Origin: Streptomyces diastatochromogenes
GTDB lineage: Bacteria > Actinomycetota > Actinomycetes > Streptomycetales > Streptomycetaceae
Assembly (NCBI RefSeq): GCF_002242805.1
Contig: NZ_MCGQ01000007.1
Coordinates: 124,001 to 188,000, forward strand
Length of the DNA stretch: 64,000 nucleotides
Reading direction: 5' to 3'
Shown here: in pieces, positions 55,412 to 63,649 of the stretch
Numbering within the stretch: the first letter of the stretch is position 1
Layout of the letters: every line of letters begins with the position of its first letter
Notes under the pieces: model-generated
The model's database searches: none
The model's input: only the letters and a program-made list of their open reading frames with translations
What the model was told of the DNA's origin: nothing
Position numbers and translations under genes: made by a program

Positions 55412-56023
55412 TCACTGCTCGGTGCGCGGGAACGAGACCTCGACCCGTCGGTTCTTCTTCCGGCCCGCCTCCGTCGAGTTGTCGGCGATCGGGTACTGCT
55501 CGCCGTAGCCGCGTACCTCGAAGGTGATGTCCGGGCTGTTCAGGTCCTGGTCCAGCACCGCCTGTACGGCGTTGGCGCGCTGCCTGGACAGGATGTCGCC
55601 GTGCGCGGAGGAGCCGAGGTTGTCGGTGAAGCCGAAGACGCGGACCTGGGTCGCGTTCTGCTTCTTGATCTCCTCGGCGATCGTCGCGATCCGCGCCTTG
55701 GCCTCCTCGCCGAGCTTGGCGCTGTCCTTGCTGAAGAGGACCTCGGCCTGCAGAGCGAAGGTGACGTCGGCGTTCGTGTCCTCGCGGCGCTCCTCCCCGC
55801 TCTGGTCCTCCACGACCGACTTGATGTCCAGCACCTTGGGCTGAGCGAGGGTGGCGCCCTCGGGGAGCTTGAGGTCGGGGTCGGTGGGGTCGATCTTCAC
55901 GGGGGCGGTGGCGGAGGGTTCGGTGTCGGGGGGCTGACTCGGGTCCGTGTCATCGGCGCGGGCCGGGGTGGCGGCGAGGAGAAGGACGGCGGTGAGGGTG
56001 AGGGCGAGACGGGTGGTGGTCAC
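55412..56023 (-). CDS. OmpA-family secreted protein of the Tad locus
   Basis: A 203-aa exported protein: signal peptide (about 1-23, ATPARA|D), a Pro/Asp/Thr-rich spacer, and a C-terminal OmpA domain (about 85-203) with VRVFGFTDNLGSSAHGDILSRQRANAVQAVL (in part GFTDNLGSSAHGDILSRQRA) that binds peptidoglycan. It is the last gene of the Tad locus and probably helps anchor the pilus machinery in the wall. Confidence 0.88.
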   Translation of the reverse strand: MTTTRLALTLTAVLLLAATPARADDTDPSQPPDTEPSATAPVKIDPTDPDLKLPEGATLAQPKVLDIKSVVEDQSGEERREDTNADVTFALQAEVLFSKDSAKLGEEAKARIATIAEEIKKQNATQVRVFGFTDNLGSSAHGDILSRQRANAVQAVLDQDLNSPDITFEVRGYGEQYPIADNSTEAGRKKNRRVEVSFPRTEQ

Positions 56024-56030
56024 TTCAGCC

Positions 56031-56615
56031 TCACCCGGAGATCTTGATGGTGGCGGAGGAGAAGGTGGGCAGCTGCAGGGTCACCTCGGTGGTGTCCTCG
56101 GGCGGGGAAGGAAACTGCATGAAGACCTGCAGCGACTGCCCCCCTTTGAGCGTGTTCAGCCCGGTTGTGGTGAGCGGGCGGCCCTCTGTATCGCGCAGTA
56201 CGTAGTAGCGCTTCTTGCCCTTGGAGTCGACAAGGGTGGCTCCGCCAAGGGATGGGCCGTTCTTGGTGATCTCGGTTTCATTGCCGCTGAGGGCGGACGG
56301 GATGAGCAGATCCTTGGACCCGTCGTTCTTCAAGGTGCCGTTCACAGTGACGAAGCCACCGGAATCACGCTGAGCGGACGTGACCTGCAGGAGCAGACCG
56401 TCTGAGCCCTTCAACTCGGCCAACGGAGTGTCCGACTGCCCCTCTTGGGTACTCGGGTCCGCTCCACCGGACGCGGAGGCGGACGCCGTACGGTCCGGCT
56501 TCTTGGCGTCATCGCCACCGCCACCACCGCAGCCGGCCACACCGAGGGCCAGACCGGCCACAACGGTCAGCGCGACCATCCCCCTGGTGGCCTTCCCAGT
56601 GACCCGAATGCTCAT
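56031..56615 (-). CDS. Putative lipoprotein of the Tad locus
   Basis: A 194-aa lipoprotein: signal sequence with lipobox LGVAGC (Cys29), a Gly/Ser/Asp-rich spacer, and a beta-sandwich-like domain (about 65-194) of the kind seen in DUF4352-type proteins. It lies 7 nt before the OmpA gene and 21 nt after the TadG-like gene, so it is co-transcribed with them. Its role is not known; it may be an assembly or wall-contact factor for the pilus. Confidence 0.75.
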   Translation of the reverse strand: MSIRVTGKATRGMVALTVVAGLALGVAGCGGGGGDDAKKPDRTASASASGGADPSTQEGQSDTPLAELKGSDGLLLQVTSAQRDSGGFVTVNGTLKNDGSKDLLIPSALSGNETEITKNGPSLGGATLVDSKGKKRYYVLRDTEGRPLTTTGLNTLKGGQSLQVFMQFPSPPEDTTEVTLQLPTFSSATIKISG

Positions 56616-56636
56616 GACTCTGCTTCCTTCTTTACG

Positions 56637-57224
56637 TCAGTCAGCCAGGTGGACGTCGAAAAGATCCTCGGGCCTCGGGAGGTCGGCGAGGTCGTCCGGG
56701 TTCAGGTCCCAGTCCCGGTCCTTGCAGGTGAGTCGCGGCAGCGCGTCGTTCCCCGCGCCTTCCCCAGGGAGTTCGAACGTGCAGAGGGGTTCGATCACGG
56801 CCCTGGCGGACGCCGTCGAGTGGACGTTCTCGGTTCCGGGAACGATGGACTTGCCGACGGACTTCTGAGTCCTGGCCGTGACCGTGAACGCGAGTGGCTC
56901 CGGCGAGTCACACTGCGCTTGGGCGTCGTTCTGCGCTGCGAGTTGATCTGCGCGCCAGCACGATGGTCCGAGCGGCACCTTGCCGTCGAAGTCGTCCTGC
57001 CACTTGGTCGGGTCGAGGACATCCTCCACCCATTTCGCCGCGAGTTGGTCGCGCCTGTTCTGTGCGGCGGCGAGCGCCGCAGCGTCAGCCGCGGTCTGGG
57101 CACCGCCCCGATTGACCGCGGCCTGGCCGACGGCGAGGTAGGCCAACGCAAGAAAGAGCAGGCCTGCCACCACCGTGATGTAGATGGGGAAGGCCTGCCC
57201 TGCGTCGCGGCGCGGAGGAATCAG
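56637..57224 (-). CDS. TadE/TadG-like pilus assembly protein with non-canonical start
   Basis: A 195-aa pseudopilin-like protein. The N-terminal part (PRRDAGQAFPIYITVVAGLLF) is the typical basic segment plus transmembrane helix of TadE/G family members, followed by AVNRGGAQTAADAAALAAAQ and an external domain of about 140 residues with five cysteines. No ATG, GTG or TTG lies in frame before the helix. The most likely start is CTG at 57224, overlapping the flp stop (CTGA), with GAGG about 10 nt upstream. Downstream GTG starts would delete half the helix. Confidence 0.75.
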   Translation of the reverse strand: MIPPRRDAGQAFPIYITVVAGLLFLALAYLAVGQAAVNRGGAQTAADAAALAAAQNRRDQLAAKWVEDVLDPTKWQDDFDGKVPLGPSCWRADQLAAQNDAQAQCDSPEPLAFTVTARTQKSVGKSIVPGTENVHSTASARAVIEPLCTFELPGEGAGNDALPRLTCKDRDWDLNPDDLADLPRPEDLFDVHLAD

Positions 57225-57418
57225 CCGCCGGTGACCTCGGTGATCTTGTTCCTGATCGCATCGAAGATCGTCTGGCCGATGCTCGTACCCGTGATCGCCA
57301 ACACGATCGCCACGACCACCGCGATGATGCCGAGGTACTCCACCGCCGTCTGCCCCTTGTCGCTGCGGGCAACCCGGGCCTGCAGATACGCGACGGTGGT
57401 GTTGAACCAGTTGCTCAT
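57221..57418 (-). CDS. flp: Flp-type pilin
   Basis: A 65-aa prepilin: short leader (MSNWFNTTVAYLQARVARSDKGQ, cited in part as VARSDKGQTAVEYLG), the GQTAVEYL processing region (about 22-29) and a hydrophobic helix, ending VTGG. It forms the Tad pilus shaft after processing by a TadV-like peptidase, which is not encoded in the window. ATG at 57418 has GGAGGGG 9 nt upstream. About 100 bp upstream separate it from the response regulator gene, so it may have its own strong promoter. Confidence 0.9.
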   Translation of the reverse strand: MSNWFNTTVAYLQARVARSDKGQTAVEYLGIIAVVVAIVLAITGTSIGQTIFDAIRNKITEVTGG

Positions 57419-57516
57419 GGTGGTCCCCTCCGGGTTCGCCTCCGATCCGGAAAACGTACGTGGGGACACACACCCCACGAGAGGGCCCCCGGACCCAACC
57501 CCGGACCCAATCCACC

Positions 57517-58275
57517 TCACGCCACCCCCAACCACTTCGCGGCCGCCTGCGACCTGCTTGTGCTGTGGAGCTTGGCGAAGATGCGGTTGATGTGGTTCTT
57601 GACCGTCTTCTCGCTGATGAAGCAGGCCGCGGCGATCTGCTGGTTGGTCATGCCGGATGCGATGAGGTCCATGATCTCCGCCTCCCTGGCACTCAGTTGG
57701 AACCGCGACCGAAACGACTGTCCCACATCGGATTGCAGTTGCGAAAGGTTTTGAGGTGGAATTCCACCGAGAAGACTTGAGAGTTCCGGCTCCGTGTGTG
57801 CAGGTGCACTCGACTGAAGGTGAGCCAGTAACGCCTTCGCCGCCCCCGGAGTCACATGCGGCCGTCCCTCCCGCACATCCCGTACCGCCCTCACCAGTTG
57901 CTCCGCCGTGAACTCCCCGTGCACCAGATATCCCCCCGCCCCCAGCCGCAAGGCCTCCTGCACGGTCTCCGTCTCGTGGCTGTAGGTGAGCATCATGACG
58001 GGGGCCAGCCGGACCAGGTGGGGCAACGCCGAGATTCCGTCGACTCCGGGCATGCGGACGTCGAGGAGGATGACGTCGGGCCGGTGCCGCAGCGCCGCCT
58101 CGTACGCCTCGCGGCCGTCCGCCGCCTCGCCGACCACCGTGGTGTCCTCGCGGTCGGAGAGGAGGGCCGTGAGGCCCGCGCGGATCACGGGGTTGTCGTC
58201 GGCCACCACGAGGCGCAGGGGGGCCGTGGCGGTGGGCGCCGGGAAGTCCTGGCCGGGTGGGTTCCGGTGCTGCAT
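57517..58275 (-). CDS. LuxR-type response regulator of the Tad locus
   Basis: A 252-aa NarL/FixJ-type regulator: receiver domain (about 20-140; DD in VVADDNPV, phosphorylation Asp in LLDVRMPG about 73, Lys/Thr region in MMLTYSHE) and C-terminal LuxR HTH (about 190-250; LSAREAEIMDLIASGMTNQQIA, in part). ATG 58275 has GAGGAGG upstream. The kinase gene lies directly upstream, and flp downstream, so it likely controls pilin production. Confidence 0.9.
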   Translation of the reverse strand: MQHRNPPGQDFPAPTATAPLRLVVADDNPVIRAGLTALLSDREDTTVVGEAADGREAYEAALRHRPDVILLDVRMPGVDGISALPHLVRLAPVMMLTYSHETETVQEALRLGAGGYLVHGEFTAEQLVRAVRDVREGRPHVTPGAAKALLAHLQSSAPAHTEPELSSLLGGIPPQNLSQLQSDVGQSFRSRFQLSAREAEIMDLIASGMTNQQIAAACFISEKTVKNHINRIFAKLHSTSRSQAAAKWLGVA

Positions 58276-58288
58276 CGGGTGCCTCCTC

Positions 58289-59692
58289 TCAGGTTTCCTG
58301 GATGGGGGGCTGGATGGGGAGATCGGACGCCAGGGCACGCAGCGGCAGGTCCACGACGACCTGAGTGCCCCGCTCGTGGTCCCCGCGCCCGATACGGATC
58401 CGCGCCCCTGCGGAAGCCGCACGCTCCACCATGCCGAGCAGGCCGAAATGGCCGGAGTGGCGGAGGTGTTCGAGGGTGGTGCCGGGGGGCAGGCCCCGGC
58501 CGTCGTCGTAGATCGTCAGGCGGAGCAGGTCCCCCTCAACGCCCGCGGTCAGTTCCACCTGGGTCGCCGACGCGTGGCGGTGGGCGTTCTCCAGCGCTTC
58601 CGTGGCGATGGCGAGGAGGTCGCGGGCGACGGGTGGCGGGATGGATGGGACAGGGACTGAGCCCGTCTCACTCCACACCACCCTTAGTCCCGTGCGAGTA
58701 GTGAAGTCGACCGTGCGCGCGAGCAGTTCGGTCCAGAGGTCCCTCGCCCCGCCCGAGCCCCCCTCCTGGCGCAGGTCAGTCAGCAGCTCCCTCGACTCCG
58801 CCGCCGCCCTCCGCGCCGACCGGGACACCAGTTCCGCCTGCTGCCGGATGCGGTCCGGGTCGGGGGTGTCCGCCGATGCCGTCGTCGCCAGGCCGTCGGC
58901 TGCGAGGGCCACCCCGTACAGGGTCTTGGCCACCGAGTCGTGCATCTCGCGGGCCAGCCGGGCCCGTTCCGCGTGGACCGCCTCCGTCGCCGCCAGGCGG
59001 GCCTGGGCCGCCGTGAGGGCCTGGGTGGCCGCGCCGAAGCGGAGCATCAGGTTGCGCAGGGTCGAGCCCATCGCGCCGGCGATGACGCACAGGCCGGGCA
59101 GGAGGAGGGATTCCGCCACGCCCGCCTGGCCGCCGGGCTTCAGGGTGGCGTGGACCAGGAGCAGGATCAGCGATTGCAGGGACGCGAAGCAGGCCGCGCC
59201 CCGCCAGCTGTAGACCAGGCCCGCCAGCAGCGGGGTGCAGACGCTGACGTAGGCGAGGGTGGTGTCCGGGCCCGCCGAGATCAGGAGGAGGGAGCCGAAG
59301 AGGGTGTCGGCCGCGAGCAGGCTGGGGTGGCGCAGGAGGAGGGGGCCGAAGCGCTCCCAGTCGCGGAAGAGGACGTAGGACACCATGAAGGTGACGACCA
59401 CGGCCGCCCCGACCAGGCGGACGCCCAGGCCCGGGGCCGCGTTGAGGAGGGCCGCGGGGGCCGCCAGGACGATCATCGCCAGCCGGAAGCCGAAGACCTG
59501 GCGGCACATCGCCTGCAGGGCCCGTATCTGGATCTTCTCGGAGGGCTCGGGGACCGAAGCCTCCATGCGAGACGTCCGGGACATCGCCGACGGCCGTTTC
59601 GACCGGAGGTGCCCCAGAAGCGCGAGCCACCCCCTCCCCACCCCCCGAAGGGACAGCCGCCTCCCCGGCCCCATCGCTCCCATCGTCGTCAC
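58289..59692 (-). CDS. Sensor histidine kinase (NarL/DesK type) of the Tad locus
   Basis: A 467-aa kinase: about five N-terminal hydrophobic segments (about 60-200), the HisKA_3 phosphoacceptor box LAREMHDSVAKTLYGVAL (His about 252) and an HATPase domain (about 350-455; ENAHRHASATQVEL, DDGRGLP, GHFGLLGM). GTG at 59692 is supported by GGGGAAG 9 nt upstream, inside the tadC end; shorter ATG starts have no site. Partner of the LuxR regulator encoded next. Confidence 0.88.
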   Translation of the reverse strand: MTTMGAMGPGRRLSLRGVGRGWLALLGHLRSKRPSAMSRTSRMEASVPEPSEKIQIRALQAMCRQVFGFRLAMIVLAAPAALLNAAPGLGVRLVGAAVVVTFMVSYVLFRDWERFGPLLLRHPSLLAADTLFGSLLLISAGPDTTLAYVSVCTPLLAGLVYSWRGAACFASLQSLILLLVHATLKPGGQAGVAESLLLPGLCVIAGAMGSTLRNLMLRFGAATQALTAAQARLAATEAVHAERARLAREMHDSVAKTLYGVALAADGLATTASADTPDPDRIRQQAELVSRSARRAAAESRELLTDLRQEGGSGGARDLWTELLARTVDFTTRTGLRVVWSETGSVPVPSIPPPVARDLLAIATEALENAHRHASATQVELTAGVEGDLLRLTIYDDGRGLPPGTTLEHLRHSGHFGLLGMVERAASAGARIRIGRGDHERGTQVVVDLPLRALASDLPIQPPIQET

Positions 59693-59698
59693 CGCCGC

Positions 59699-60589
59699 TC
59701 ACTTCCCCGTGAGCGAGCCGAAGTCCACGCCCGAGCCCAGCAGCAGGCCCGCGCCGAGCAGGAGCATCGTCGCCGGGACCATGAACGTGGTGATCATCAG
59801 CGTGGCCTTGGGCACCGCGCGCGCGGCCTTGCGGCGGGCGTTCTGGGCATCCGTGCGTCGCATGTCCTTGGCCAGGGAGACGAGGGTGTCGACGATCGGG
59901 GCGCCCAGTTCCTCCCCCTGCTGCAGGGCCGTGACGAACATGGCCACCTGCTCGGAGTCGTTCCTGCGCCGAAGCTCCGCGAAGGCCTGGCGGCGGCTCA
60001 TGCCGAGGTCCATCTGGCGGAGGGTGATGCGGAGTTCGTCCGCCCAGGGGCCCTCGTACCGCGAAGCCACCCGGTCCAGGGCCTGCCGGAAGCCCAGCCC
60101 GGCGCTGACCACCACCGCCAGCACGTCCAGGAAGTCCGGCAGCGTCCGCTCGATCACGTCCTTGCGGACCCGGATCGCCGACCAGATGCCGACCTCCGTC
60201 CAGAATGCCCCGAAGAGGAGAAGGAGCAGGGCCACGAACCACTGGCCGCGGAGCAGGAACACCAGGAAGCCGACGCCGCCGAGGGCGCCGTAGACCGCGC
60301 GGCGGGCCGCGTAGCGGTCGATGGTCAGACCGCCGGGGTTGCCCGCGAGGTCGATCCTGCGGCGGTACTTGGCGACCAGGCGGGGGCCCATCAGGCGCAG
60401 CACCGCGGGGGCGTAGCGCATGCCCATGCGGTCGATCACCGAGTCGACCGCGCCGGTGCGGGTGGCGCCGACCTCCAGGGCGAGCGCCAGGTCACCGGGG
60501 AGTTTGGCCTCCGCGCGGTACATCCGGATGCCGGCGAAGACGCCCCAGACGCCGAGGCCCATCAGCAGTGCGAGCAGTATTCCCACCAT
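59699..60589 (-). CDS. tadC: Tad pilus inner-membrane platform protein TadC
   Basis: A 296-aa type II secretion F-domain protein with N-terminal and C-terminal hydrophobic helices and a GspF-type cytoplasmic domain (about 140-265; ALQQGEELGAPIVDTLVSLA). With TadB it forms the platform that couples the TadA ATPase to pilin assembly. It lies 13 nt after tadB. Confidence 0.88.
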   Translation of the reverse strand: MVGILLALLMGLGVWGVFAGIRMYRAEAKLPGDLALALEVGATRTGAVDSVIDRMGMRYAPAVLRLMGPRLVAKYRRRIDLAGNPGGLTIDRYAARRAVYGALGGVGFLVFLLRGQWFVALLLLLFGAFWTEVGIWSAIRVRKDVIERTLPDFLDVLAVVVSAGLGFRQALDRVASRYEGPWADELRITLRQMDLGMSRRQAFAELRRRNDSEQVAMFVTALQQGEELGAPIVDTLVSLAKDMRRTDAQNARRKAARAVPKATLMITTFMVPATMLLLGAGLLLGSGVDFGSLTGK

Positions 60590-60602
60590 CAGGCCAGCCC
60601 CC

Positions 60603-61547
60603 TCACACGTCGATCCGGCTCATGCGGCGGATGAGGACGAAGCCGACGGCGTACATCGCGAACGCGATGATCACGCAGGCCTGGCCGACCGATGAGCCGG
60701 TCATCCGCTCCAGGGCGCCGTCCTTGACCCCGTTCATCAGGAACAGGGCGCCGATGCCGAGGACGGGGACGGCGTACGACGTCATGGTCACCTGGGAGAG
60801 CTGGGTGCGGATCTCGCGTCGGGTCTCCTTGCGTTCCTCCAGGGTCTCGGTCAGGTTCCGGAGTGCTGACACCACCTGGCCTCCCGCCCTGTTCGACAGC
60901 ACCAAGGTCGTGACGAGTACGACCAGTTCGCGGGAGGGGAGGCGGTCGGCCAGTTCGCCGAGCGCGTCGTCCAGGGAGTGGCCGATCGCCAACTGGTCGG
61001 AAACCTTGGCCAGTTCTTCCCCGGCCGGGGCGTCCAGCTCCTCGGCCGCCATGCCGATCGCGGTGCGCAGGGCCAGGCCCGCCTGGGTGGCGTTGGCCAG
61101 GATGCGGGCCAGTTCGGGGAGCTGGTTGATGAAGCGCTCGATGCGTTTCTGGCGCTGCCAGTTGAGGAACTGGAGCGCCGCCCAGATGCCCAGCAGACCC
61201 GCGAGCGGGCCGAAGAAGGGGGCCAGGGTGGCCTGGCCGATCAGCCAGAGGGCGGCGACCGCGGCGAGCATGTAGGCGAAGAACTCGCCCGGGGTGACGT
61301 CCAGGCCGGTGGCCGCCAGCCTCAGCTCCAGTCTGCGGCCCAGTGCCGTACGGCGCAGGCGGCGGTCCAGGTTGCGGAAGCGGCGCCGGCGGCCGGTGGC
61401 CGGGGCCTGGCCCGTGTGGGACAACCGCTGTACCAGCTCGGCGCGTTGGGCCCGGCCGGCCGCGTAGGTGTGCACGCCGACGACGGCCAGGACGCAGGTC
61501 AGCAGGGCGACACCGGTGGTGAGCTGGACGAGGGTGGGGAGTTCCAT
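60603..61547 (-). CDS. tadB: Tad pilus inner-membrane platform protein TadB
   Basis: A 314-aa protein with N-terminal membrane segments (about 5-25, 85-125) and a GspF-type domain (about 150-270) containing LPELARILANATQAGLALRTAIG (in part) and SNRAGGQVVSALRNLTETLEERK (in part). It starts 4 nt after tadA, in the usual TadA-B-C order. Confidence 0.9.
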   Translation of the reverse strand: MELPTLVQLTTGVALLTCVLAVVGVHTYAAGRAQRAELVQRLSHTGQAPATGRRRRFRNLDRRLRRTALGRRLELRLAATGLDVTPGEFFAYMLAAVAALWLIGQATLAPFFGPLAGLLGIWAALQFLNWQRQKRIERFINQLPELARILANATQAGLALRTAIGMAAEELDAPAGEELAKVSDQLAIGHSLDDALGELADRLPSRELVVLVTTLVLSNRAGGQVVSALRNLTETLEERKETRREIRTQLSQVTMTSYAVPVLGIGALFLMNGVKDGALERMTGSSVGQACVIIAFAMYAVGFVLIRRMSRIDV

Positions 61548-61551
61548 GGGC

Positions 61552-62889
61552 CTACCTGGCTTCTCGGGTGGCGAGCTGGTCCGCGGAGTGGGCGACGCCG
61601 AAGGCCTGCGGGATGGGCTGGCCCGCCATGTAGAGGCGGTCGGCGGTACGGCGTGGCAGCGGGAAGTACTCGAAGGCGCCGTACACGCGACCGTCGTGGG
61701 TCATGGGCCGGGCGTGGAAGCGGGCCGCGGTCGCCAGCCGGTACGGCTCGCCGCCGTGGCTGTCGAGCAGGGCGATCTCGGTGATGCGGCGGGCGCCGTC
61801 GGCGAACCGGGTGAGCTGGACGAGGACGTCGACGGCGCTGTTGATCTGGTCGTGCAGGGCCACGAAGGGCACCTCGACGTCGGACATGGAGGCGAGGGTC
61901 TGCAGCCGGGTGAGCGCGTCCTCGGCGCTGTTGGCGTGGACCGTGGCCAGGGAGCCGTCGTGGCCCGTGGACATGGCCTGGAGCATGTCGAGGGACTCGC
62001 CGCCGCGGACCTCGCCGACCACGATCCGGTCGGGCCGCATGCGCAGCGAGTTGCGGACCAGGTCGCGGATGGTGACCTGGCCCTTGCCCTCGACGTTCGG
62101 CGGCCTCGACTCCAGCCGGACCACATGGGTCTGCTGGAGCTGGAGTTCGGCCGAGTCCTCGATGGTGATGATGCGTTCATGGGCCGGGATCAGACCCGAG
62201 AGCGCGTTCAGCAGGGTGGTCTTCCCGGTGCCCGTCGCCCCCGAGACGATGATGTTGAACTTGGCCTGCACCAGTCCGGCCAGCAGGAACACCATGTGCT
62301 CGTCGAGCGAGCCGAAGCCGACCAGCTCCTGGAGGGTGAAGGAGCGCGGGAAGCGGCGGATGGTGAGGATCGGGCCGGTCAGCGACAGCGGCGGGATGAT
62401 GACGTTGACGCGCTCGCCGGAGGGAAGGCGGGCGTCCACCATCGGGTTCGACTCGTCCACCCGTCGGTTGACCGTCGACACGATCCGCTCGATGGTCTGC
62501 ATCAACTGGTCGCCGGAGACGAAGCGCAGCGGCAGCTGCTCCACCCGGCCGCCGCGTTCCACGAAGATCGCGTCCGGGCCGTTGACCATGATCTCGGTGA
62601 TCGACGCGTCCTCGAGGAGCGGTTCCAGGATGCCGAGGCCCAGCGCCTCGTCCACCACACGGCGGATCAGCTGGGAGCGCTCCACCGTCGACAGCACCGG
62701 GCCCTCGCGGCTGATGATGTGCCCGAGCACCCGTTCGAGGCGGGCCCGGCGCTCCGCGGCGGCCAGCGAACTCATCTCCGCGAGGTCGATCTCCTCCAGC
62801 AGCTTGGCCCGGTAGGAGGCGACCAGATGCCCGTCCTCGCCCCGGCTGCCGTGCTCCTCCGGAGTGTTGATGCGTGCCCGCAGGCTCAT
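61552..62889 (-). CDS. tadA: Tad pilus ATPase (CpaF/TadA)
   Basis: A 445-aa secretion ATPase with Walker A VSGATGTGKTTLLNAL (about 220-235), Asp box TIEDSAELQL, Walker B RPDRIVVGEVRGGE (about 285-298) and His box MSTGHDGSLATVHANSA. It powers pilin extrusion. It is a hexameric cytoplasmic enzyme that docks on TadB/TadC. Confidence 0.93.
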   Translation of the reverse strand: MSLRARINTPEEHGSRGEDGHLVASYRAKLLEEIDLAEMSSLAAAERRARLERVLGHIISREGPVLSTVERSQLIRRVVDEALGLGILEPLLEDASITEIMVNGPDAIFVERGGRVEQLPLRFVSGDQLMQTIERIVSTVNRRVDESNPMVDARLPSGERVNVIIPPLSLTGPILTIRRFPRSFTLQELVGFGSLDEHMVFLLAGLVQAKFNIIVSGATGTGKTTLLNALSGLIPAHERIITIEDSAELQLQQTHVVRLESRPPNVEGKGQVTIRDLVRNSLRMRPDRIVVGEVRGGESLDMLQAMSTGHDGSLATVHANSAEDALTRLQTLASMSDVEVPFVALHDQINSAVDVLVQLTRFADGARRITEIALLDSHGGEPYRLATAARFHARPMTHDGRVYGAFEYFPLPRRTADRLYMAGQPIPQAFGVAHSADQLATREAR

Positions 62890-62907
62890 GGGTTCGCTTC
62901 TCCTCGG

Positions 62908-63261
62908 TCAGTGGTCGCGGGGCATGGTGGCGGACTTCTCGGCGGGGTCGAAGTGCCAGCCGGGGACGATCTGGGGGATGTGGACCGACGCGGTGACGGT
63001 GACCGAGTCGTCCCCTCCCCCGCTCTCGCCGCAGGTCACCGTGAGCCCGCCGCTGACCGCCTGCGCACACGCCTGTTGAGCCGACTGCCCCAGCGACGCG
63101 GCCCGCGCCCCCGCCCGGGCCGCCGTACCGGCCTGCTCGGCGGCGTAGGCGACCGCCCCGATCTGGATGCCGGCCAGCCCGACGATCAGCAGGACGGGGA
63201 CGAACCCGAGGTACTCGATGGCGACCTGGCCCGCATCGCGGCGACGACGGCGGTACGACAT
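62908..63261 (-). CDS. TadE-like pseudopilin
   Basis: A 117-aa minor pilin-like protein: basic start, DAGQVAIEYLGFVPVLLIVGLAGIQ region (in part GQVAIEYLGFVPVLLI) as transmembrane helix, then a short external domain with Cys pairs (QQACAQA, VTCGES). It starts 1 nt before the previous gene's stop region, indicating coupling. Confidence 0.85.
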   Translation of the reverse strand: MSYRRRRRDAGQVAIEYLGFVPVLLIVGLAGIQIGAVAYAAEQAGTAARAGARAASLGQSAQQACAQAVSGGLTVTCGESGGGDDSVTVTASVHIPQIVPGWHFDPAEKSATMPRDH

Positions 63262-63262
63262 C

Positions 63263-63646
63263 TCAGTCCTTCACCTCCTCCACGGCACCGGCGTGGCCGT
63301 GCACCGTGACGGGGAAGTCGATCGAGCCCGGGAAGAGGACGGGCACCTTGACGTCGACATCGGCCGTGACATAGCCGGACGGACTGCAGGTCACCGACGC
63401 GCCCCCCTTCCACGCCCCCGACAGGTGCTTGAGCCCGGCCGCCTCGCACGCGGCCTGCCGCGCACCGCCCCGGTGCGCCGCCGTACCCGCCCGCACACCC
63501 TCGTCCGCAGCATTCCCCGCGAGCGTGTACGCGTACCCCACGAGCACGCACTGCCACATGAGCACCAGCGTCAGGATGATCAGCGGAGTCATCCCGAGGA
63601 ACTCGATGCTGACCTGCCCCCGATCGCCTCCCGGCCGTCTGCGCAC
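63263..63646 (-). CDS. Second TadE-like pseudopilin (TadF type)
   Basis: A 127-aa protein similar in plan to its downstream neighbour: GQVSIEFLGMTPLIILTLVLMW helix (in part), AGNAADEGVRAG, and an external domain with two Cys (QAACEAAG, VTCSPS). Together the two minor pseudopilins probably prime or cap pilus assembly. Confidence 0.85.
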   Translation of the reverse strand: MRRRPGGDRGQVSIEFLGMTPLIILTLVLMWQCVLVGYAYTLAGNAADEGVRAGTAAHRGGARQAACEAAGLKHLSGAWKGGASVTCSPSGYVTADVDVKVPVLFPGSIDFPVTVHGHAGAVEEVKD

Positions 63647-63649
63647 GCC

